Source: Priapulus caudatus
Lineage: Eukaryota > Priapulida > Priapulimorpha > Priapulimorphida > Priapulidae
Reading direction: 5' to 3'
Assembly: GCF_000485595.1 (NCBI RefSeq)
Contig: NW_014577090.1
Span: 625,650-689,649 of the forward strand
Length of the DNA: 64,000 nt
Both the position numbers and the translations under genes were made by a program. The notes beneath the pieces were generated by a model. That model saw only the letters and a program-made list of their open reading frames with translations. It did not search any database and was not told the origin of the DNA. Below, piece after piece: positions 56,744 to 64,000 of the stretch. The number at the start of each line of letters is the position of its first letter. The stretch's first letter is position 1.

Positions 56744-59700
56744 TCAGTGCTTTTCGAGGGCGAGTGTCAGTACATCGTTGAGTCTGTTGATCATCACTCT
56801 GGGATCTTCTATGAGTCCAGCAGCAATCATAGCATTATCGAATATCTACGGGCACAAAACCAACCCACATTTACTGGACAATAAACAGTTTATTAAAATT
56901 ATTTCCATCATGTTATTTACCTTCACTGAAGCTTAGTTTTGGACGTGAATAATGACAGTGTAATACATTATTGCGAAATCGAAATGATTACATGGCACTA
57001 GTGTGACGTGTACGTGGTCAATATGAGTACAACTGGAATTTTTGTGAAATGATTGTGTTAATTGCTTAGGACTTACTTGTTCAGCAACCATCCTTCCTAA
57101 TTTCTCATTGGTTGTCATCAGAGTGCTTAGCTTCTTAATCAGTGAATGGCTATAATAAAAGTATAAAGAACTTGTCAACAAACTGTTGTTAATCACGGTT
57201 GTGCACACATTACAGCACACCCTCACGCATATACATGCACCTATGCACATGCTCATAAACATCACAAGAGACCCTCTCGCATCTTACAGACATCCAAAAG
57301 CTGTTAGTAATGCCATTATTTAACAGCTATGTACTAAGAACTCATTCACAGAGCTGAGGAACAGTTGTCATACCTGTCAATGCATGTCATTCCAGATGTA
57401 ACGCCGAGCAATAACTAGTGACGCATTAACAAATGAATGTACAAGCAGGAAGTGTATGCCAATTATCTAATTCAGACCTACCAACCTGTGATTCATGAAA
57501 ATAGTAAGGCTTTTCTTTTCTTGCAGCAGGCGGCCATTTTGTTTGTATGTTATGCGCGCAATGAATGATGGGACTAACTCTAGATCACGCGAGAACAACG
57601 TGAACGCGTGATCCAATATGGCTGCGCCCACAATCGCCAGATATTTCTCAGCTCACAATGTAAAAAACATTAATTTTCACAAGTCGTATTAAGTTTTTCA
57701 GTTTGATCGTACATTCGTAGAAACATCATGGAATTCGTAAGGAATACGAAAAAATCGTAAGGGTTGGCAGGTCTGCTAATTATATTGCAATCATAACTGC
57801 TGACTGACCTCTTTCAAATGTAAATGAATTACATATGATATATAATTAACCCACACACTGTTAGCACAGCCGCAGTAAATCGTAACTAACAAAGACTTGT
57901 CTTTTTTGCTGATTGCTGACAGCTACTTACTGACGGCTATGGCTGTGTGAGATGTTACCTTGGATTGATCTCCAGCGTTGGCTGCAGGATGCTGTAACGC
58001 TGGTCCTCTGGAATTCCCTGGAATGCCGTTCGCACAAAGTGTCGTGCCGCTCCCATCTCAGCTACAGTCACCACGCACGGGTGATTTGACAAACGCCTTG
58101 TCACCTAGAACCCAGAAAACAAACATGTCAGGCAAGAATATAGAAAAAGCACTTGCTCATGAGACAGTTGCACATGAGAGCTGGAATTGTGCTGAGGTAC
58201 TACCGACTATTCAAACCAAAGCAGTGTACAAGGAAACGTTTTACTCAAACAAGGTCCAGAATATGTGTTTAAATCTTACATACCTTCACGTTAGTAGCCT
58301 TCGTTCCTAGCATCTGCTTCATCCAAGTGCATAATGATTTCACGTCTGTATCCGACAGACTGTTGTCATCTACAAACAACAGAACAACACAGCGTCACTG
58401 AGAGCTGTTGTATCCTCTTTTGTCTCGTATCCTGGGACAAACTGTCAAAGTGACACCAGCGCCATCTCACCTTCACTATCTAACATTAGCACCTCCTCAC
58501 CTTGCGTGGTGGTGTCTCCCTCTTTTTCCTTGTCCTGTACCATCTCCTTCTCAACAGATGTTAGGTTCTTACGGTCGAATTGTCGCAGCTGCATTAGCAC
58601 CAGCTCATCGTACGGCTCGTAGCAGAACAACACCTCAAAGTCCTTCTCCTTCACAGCGTCGAAGTATGGAGAAGTCTCCGCCAGCTCACGGCTACAACAC
58701 ACAGCGTGGTTTTCAGAACATCCGACTGACAAATTTGGGTTTCCTGTAAGCTAACAGCTGTGAGCATTGCCATAGTAAAAATATAACGATTGGATTAGCT
58801 TCATACGGCATAAAGATAAGTGTGCAGATAGTAAGATTAGTTGCATTTTTCGAAGAGTTATAAGCTTTTTTATATAAGAAAAAGCACACCTTGGGGCTGC
58901 CAAGTAGAATATGTCCCGTTGGCCAGCTTCCATTCGACCTGCGTAGTCTTCCAAGCATACCTTTTCTCCGGCTGCCATCTTAGATGACTCGAACCTCAGC
59001 AGCTTCGCAATTTCTTCCTAAACCACGCAATTATAAAATTTAGAGTTAAAGTAATAACCTTATCAACTTTATAACTAATGTAAACTTTTAAGTTTAAAAG
59101 TTTTAAGTGTAACAATGGTACATTTAAGGTACTTTCTGTACTTTTAACACTGCATTCCAACTAGACTATGAAAACAATCATTAGTATATTATAAAGAAAC
59201 AGAGCACAGGAGCCTGCAAAAAGTATGTTTTAAAATGCCATGCCGTACACAGGAGGTTGGTGAGTGCAGGCGAACTCATATAACACATCTATATACCTTT
59301 TCTCCTTGGTCAGCTGTCATGAGAATTCCCTCACGGAAGAAGAGACCAAAGTCTTTATACAACAAGTCGTACTTCTCTGGATCTTTCTTCGCCTGCTCTT
59401 GGAAGAATCGCATTAGTCTGTTCGTGAGCACCAGCCTCAGTTTGCTGCGAGAGAAACGAGACATGAGAAACATGTAGCCACCTTTGCAGGTTATCGTGAT
59501 ATACGCTCCCGCAACGCCAGCTGCTGGTATCGTTCCTCAACATACCTGATCAGAGCACTGTTCTGTAGAAGCTCCCTACTCAGATTCAAAGGAATATCCT
59601 CACTGTCAACAACACCTGAAAAGAAGAAGCTTAAACATAGAGATCTAACGAAACCTCATTAGGAAGTGCTTCCACCTCGTAAGAACAGGAAGATGAAGCA

Positions 59701-62700
59701 GCAACAGTGGTGTTCCATGGGTATGTATAAAATTTATACTATTTGCTAATAAAAGATTTAAACCATTGAGGAGTGCATAAGAGTGATGTCCATCTATTTT
59801 ATATCCATAATACCATCCTGCTTTTTATATATATACATGCATACAAAATATTATCCCTCTCATGACAATTGCTAATACTTATATCATTTCTATTAATCCA
59901 GTACCGTTTCTCTCCCCCTCTCTACCAAATCACAAACTCATGTTTCCTGCTCCTGCAATAACAGTATGTCTCTTCCTCAGAACTCACCTTTTACAAACCG
60001 CATCCACTTGGGCAGGATCTGCTCAGAACTGTCCTGGATGAGCACCTTGCGACTGTAGAGGGCGACGCCGGCGTTTCCTTCTCGCCCCATGTCGAGCATC
60101 GTCGGTTTCGTGTCGGGGATGTAGAACACGCTGCGTATGTTCAGCGGTGCGTCTGCCTTGTACTGCAGCCAGTAGCGCGGCCGGTCGTAGGCGCCCGTCA
60201 GGAAGCGGTAAAACTCCTCGTGCATCGTGTCCGACACATCCTTGGGCTCCATCATCCACAGTGCCTGCAACACACATACACACGCAGCACTCAGCACAGC
60301 TTCCCACGAGATGCGAGATACAGTAGATGAGTAAGAATTAACCTTGTTGAGCATGAGGGTGTTATGTATGGTGTGTGTGTCTGGTGGTGGGGGGGAGGGG
60401 AATTCACATTCTAAGGCAAGTATAGCAAGGATGGGCATGATACACTTGAGAATGCAGGTAGTAGTAGTTGTAAGACATTTTGGGCAAGAATGGTTTACTT
60501 GCCTACAACATGAAGTGTCAAACAAACATCACAGTTTTATAACTATCCCATAGATATACAGTAAAACTCCCATAAGTCGTCATCGTCTAACTCGTCAATT
60601 CGCATAAGTCGTCATGGAAGTCAAAGTCCCGATTTTCTCTCATAGTAAATCCATTGGAATGGCCCCGCCTAAGTCGTCATTTATAAGTCATCATTATGTA
60701 CAAGTCAACGCCCTCAGACAAGTCCCATGTAATACAAACAACAGTAATTTCCCATCTGTAAGTCGTCATCAGAAATGCCGATGGCGCGCGCACAGTGTAC
60801 GGTCTAGGGGATGTTCGAGCTGGCTGTCGCAGCTCGCACATCCCCAGTGTATGCACCCCAATGCAGGGTCCGGAGTCAAATGCTCCCTGATTTACTGCCG
60901 GACTCTCTGATTTGACATAATAATGCAGGAGTCCGTGTGACTGCCTGAAAATTCTGCTATACTAACTAGTTCATTCCAGAGCACGGCCTTGCGGAATTGC
61001 CGTAATTTTTCAGAAAGTGTTCCAAGAAATTTTGGCAGACGTGCACCGCAAATTTCCTGCAATGTCCAATCGTGTAATCAACAGCGGGTGTTACAGAGAG
61101 CCAGCGTGTGCCGCGCTTGCCGCTAGTGCGTACACTGTACGTGCGTACACTGTACGTGCGTTATAGCCAGCAGTGGTGTCGATTGATGTACGGACCCGAT
61201 TGTTTCATTTCTGCTATGTATGTGGCGCGAACTGACGTCGTGTGTGGAGTATGTTTATGTCTGCGTAGGGGTGACGGGCGCCTGGGAGGGGAGCCCTACG
61301 TATAAGTCAACAAAATGACGACTTACGTGTATGTCGTCATTTTCGTAAGTCGGTACAAATATGCTGGTCCAAAAAGTGTCGACTTATGTGAGTTTTACTG
61401 TATAACACAATCCATTAATATTACGGCATGCACAAAATCAAGTAGTACGGAGTTAGCATATTTATAGGAACAATTATTTCAATCTTGGGATACACTTATA
61501 TTTATAGAATATTATTATATATTTATACAATGAGATAAAATGCTTCTCACCTCTGTTCTGTTGATCCTTTTTCCATTGAAGAAAATTGGAGCACTTACAT
61601 AGTTGCTGTACTTCTTTATCACCTCTGAATTAATCGAAATGAGAAATCTTAAGTTTTAACCTACATTTGATTCACAGCAATGTGATCTCATGAATGAAAC
61701 TTCACGTAACAAAAATCTAAACATGCTTAATTATTTTTGCAATATTTAGCACAAAGACATTTCATAAACAGCATCATAGGATCAATAATCAACCAGTAGC
61801 CAGAACCAACACAAGTATATTTTACCACATACGAGTGATAAAGCCTCTACAGGACCTACCATTGACTTTATCCACATCAGCAAATTCGATTGCATCTGGT
61901 TTCAGATGGACGACAATCTTGGTGCCTCGCTTCACACCCTCCGCTTCTGCCACCTCGTAGGTTCCACACCTGCATGTAAGCAGAGTCACTCGGTTTTGTA
62001 CATTTTATCATCTCATAGGACTCCAACATTAATGGAGTAGGAGACCAGTCGCAGCATAGGGTTGAATACATGCACAGCATTCACCTGGACTTTCAAAGCA
62101 GCGACCCTGCCCAGCTACCAAGCAGCAAAAACAATGTATGAAGGACTACAACAACATTACATCTTTGCTGTACTGTACAGATCACTCAACTTACCTGCAC
62201 CATATACACACCGGTACTTGCCAGTAAGGATTAAAGGCACAATACACAGTGATGACTTGCTATAAATATATCACATCATCCTCAGAGAATAACATTTACC
62301 ATGACTGGTAACTAAAGATTGGTTATAATAACAGAGAATAACACATATATGAATACCCGTCAGACACCCAGTGCAGTCCCTTAGAGCCAGGCTTGTGTGA
62401 CAATGAGAAGACTTCAACCTTTTCTGCCACCATGAAAGCTGCATAGAATCCAACTCCAAATTGTCCAATGATGCTGGATGCAACTCCATCACCTTTCTCC
62501 TTCAGCTCTTGCATAAAGCCCTGAGAATATTGCATCCAGTAGTTACGGATGTTTACTTCCGATATCTAGTCAGCTTCATATCACGGTCATCATATATTAA
62601 GTATACAGGAACTGTGCATTTTCAATGGGATTTATGAACCTTAAGTTTTCTGTTTGGGTACCTTTCATATGGGTACCACCAAGATAGCAAAAACGAGGTA

Positions 62701-63508
62701 TGCTAAAAACAACCTAGTGATGGACTCTGAAGGCCAAGATAAAAGAGCCGAAACTTTATTGGGGTGAACCACATGCTGTTGTGAGGGATAGACCTGGATG
62801 ATGGTAGATGGTAACTAGTTGTAGTTTGATGGATATGGCTATCCTAACGAATCTCTTTTAATAGCAACCTTTTTTAATATCCTCATAGGAAAAACACTTA
62901 CTCTAAAATCACAATAAACCTATAAAAATAGGTATCTAGTGGGAACTAGTAGACATAATATATATCAAAAGCACCAACTCTTGACTTATTACAAATAAAT
63001 TCTGATAAGAAACTAGATGTGGAATGATGATGGACAATTGAATTGCTTCACTAAACTATAATTGTTTATTAATGAGGTATGCCAACCTTAGATCCAGATC
63101 TGGCAATAGTTCCCAAGTTATCAACCATTTCTTCTTCGGTCATTCCAATCCCTGTATCCTTAATAAAAGAAGACAGAAATGAGCAACTTGATAACAGTCA
63201 AATGGTTAAAACCATAAAACATAAACGTGGTACACTACTGGTACAAGTTAGGAGAATGTAAAGAAGCATCCAAACCTGGATTGTTAATGTCCTGTGATCT
63301 TTATCAGCGCCTATGTGAATCTCTAGTGGAGCTCCAAGGTCTGATCCGATTACTCCTGTCACATGGTGATATCTCAATCTCTCCATCGCATCATTTGCAT
63401 TTGAAATAAGCTCACGAATAAACACTTCCCTTTCTGAGTATAGTGACTTTGCAACAATGTCCAATAGCATGCGTGTTTCTGCCTGGAATTCATGCTTGGC
63501 AGCGGGTC
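56744..63508 (-). CDS. TRAP1: TRAP1, mitochondrial HSP90 (5' exons off-window)
   Basis: Fourteen exons on the minus strand join in frame at GT-AG sites: 63276-63508, 63087-63158, 62357-62520, 61860-61969, 61551-61624, 59988-60264, 59546-59615, 59297-59444, 58890-59017, 58471-58691, 58284-58369, 57959-58104, 57077-57149, 56744-56845 (TGA). They encode 633 residues; the family is about 700, so the mitochondrial presequence and first residues are to the right. The GHKL ATPase is complete in its core: [14 protein letters not shown] (catalytic Glu, Mg-binding Asn), DTGIGM (adenine Asp), GTIARSGSK and [17 protein letters not shown] (lid hinge). Middle domain: [40 protein letters not shown] (catalytic Arg), [32 protein letters not shown]-terminal dimerisation domain: [34 protein letters not shown]. 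No MEEVD tail, as expected of TRAP1. It is an ATP-driven chaperone of the mitochondrial matrix. Confidence 0.96.
60559..61400. mobile_element. pogo/Tc1-mariner-type MITE, TRAP1 intron
   Basis: Ends CAGTAAAACTCCCATAAGTC and the inverse of CAGTAAAACTCACATAAGTC, flanked by TA on both sides (60557-60558, 61401-61402), as in pogo/Tigger elements. AAGTCGTCAT motifs repeat near both ends in opposite orientation. The 842-bp interior has no transposase frame; it includes a short GTGCGTACACTGTAC duplication near 61127. Confidence 0.88.
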
Positions 63509-64000
63509 CTGCCATGAAAATATAAAACAAAAATGATCATTTATTTAAAATAAGGTTACATATGTAAGATAGTTAACATTGTAATCATGTATTACAGGGT
63601 TCTCAATAGGAATTTATGAAGTCATGTCCAGTAATTCATCTCACATTGCTGACTAGATTAAATTACACTGGTGTAACTGGCCCTGTACACAGATAAACTT
63701 GATCAGTTAGGAGACATATACACATAATTAAGGCATGTTGATGAGGCAATTAAGGCACGTTGGAGCATTTATGAGATGTTACAAATTAGCCGAGATCAGA
63801 CCCGACATGCAATAATGGTCTTGGCCTGGGAGAAGGCCCAAGGATATAAGAGCTGTCCACATTTGCACATGTCGCACATTGCGAAAATGAATTGTGGATA
63901 GCGCTTATATCCATGAACCGGGAGAACCCTAGCCTAGCCTGTAGTATTGTCAATGTTGTGGCGTTATTTGATGTTTTTCTTGACACTTTCTTAAACTAGT
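63509..64000. other. TRAP1 intron to window edge
   Basis: Intron upstream of the first visible TRAP1 exon. The preceding exon must end in phase 1. The interval holds a small palindromic MITE (63844-63910) and no recognisable exon. Confidence 0.6.
63844..63910. mobile_element. Tiny palindromic MITE, relative of 42591-42653
   Basis: Inverted ends ATATAAGAGCTGTCCACA and TGTGGATAGCGCTTATAT (three mismatches) around the shared core TTTGCACATGTCGCACATT. 67 bp. Confidence 0.75.

Overview
This is eukaryotic, almost certainly metazoan, nuclear DNA. Genes are split by GT-AG introns, coding density is low, and the window is crowded with DNA transposons, MITEs and microsatellites. The transposon mix (PIF/Harbinger, hAT-like, pogo-like, ISL2EU-like and a Mutator-like family) and a V-ATPase c subunit and TRAP1 of animal type suggest a non-vertebrate, probably marine, animal. 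I cannot name the species or phylum.

Layout. 1-24.7 kb has no intact gene. It holds fragments of one PIF/Harbinger family (four copies, three of them in 8988-17682), an ISL2EU-like MITE, a truncated THAP-type zinc finger, and long CA, GA, CTG/CTA, GTGA and minisatellite arrays. 24.7-39.3 kb holds the 3' part of a minus-strand gene for a type I membrane protein: an LDL-receptor class A domain, a transmembrane helix, and a Ser-rich tail ending in a PDZ-ligand-like sequence. This locus is misassembled. About 4.6 kb is present twice (28.9-33.7 kb and 34.8-39.3 kb), with dense small indels between copies, and the second copy runs into a 685-bp N gap. 42.3-53.2 kb is a plus-strand three-exon gene for the V-ATPase 16-kDa proteolipid (subunit c, 157 aa), with a CLEAR-like E-box upstream. 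56.7-63.5 kb is a minus-strand TRAP1 gene (mitochondrial HSP90): 14 exons, 633 residues, complete at the C terminus; its 5' exons lie beyond the right edge.

The V-ATPase and TRAP1 genes converge, and the receptor gene lies divergent to and upstream of the V-ATPase gene. I see no functional operon-like link. The most notable non-genic finding is a MITE family with about 95-bp inverted ends (GCTGAGAGGGTC type), 9-bp target duplications and an interior of telomere-like CCCTAA repeats, represented at several loci. One copy is nested inside a 68-bp palindromic MITE. A larger relative carries a purine/pyrimidine minisatellite, and its 9-bp target duplication exposes the assembly error.
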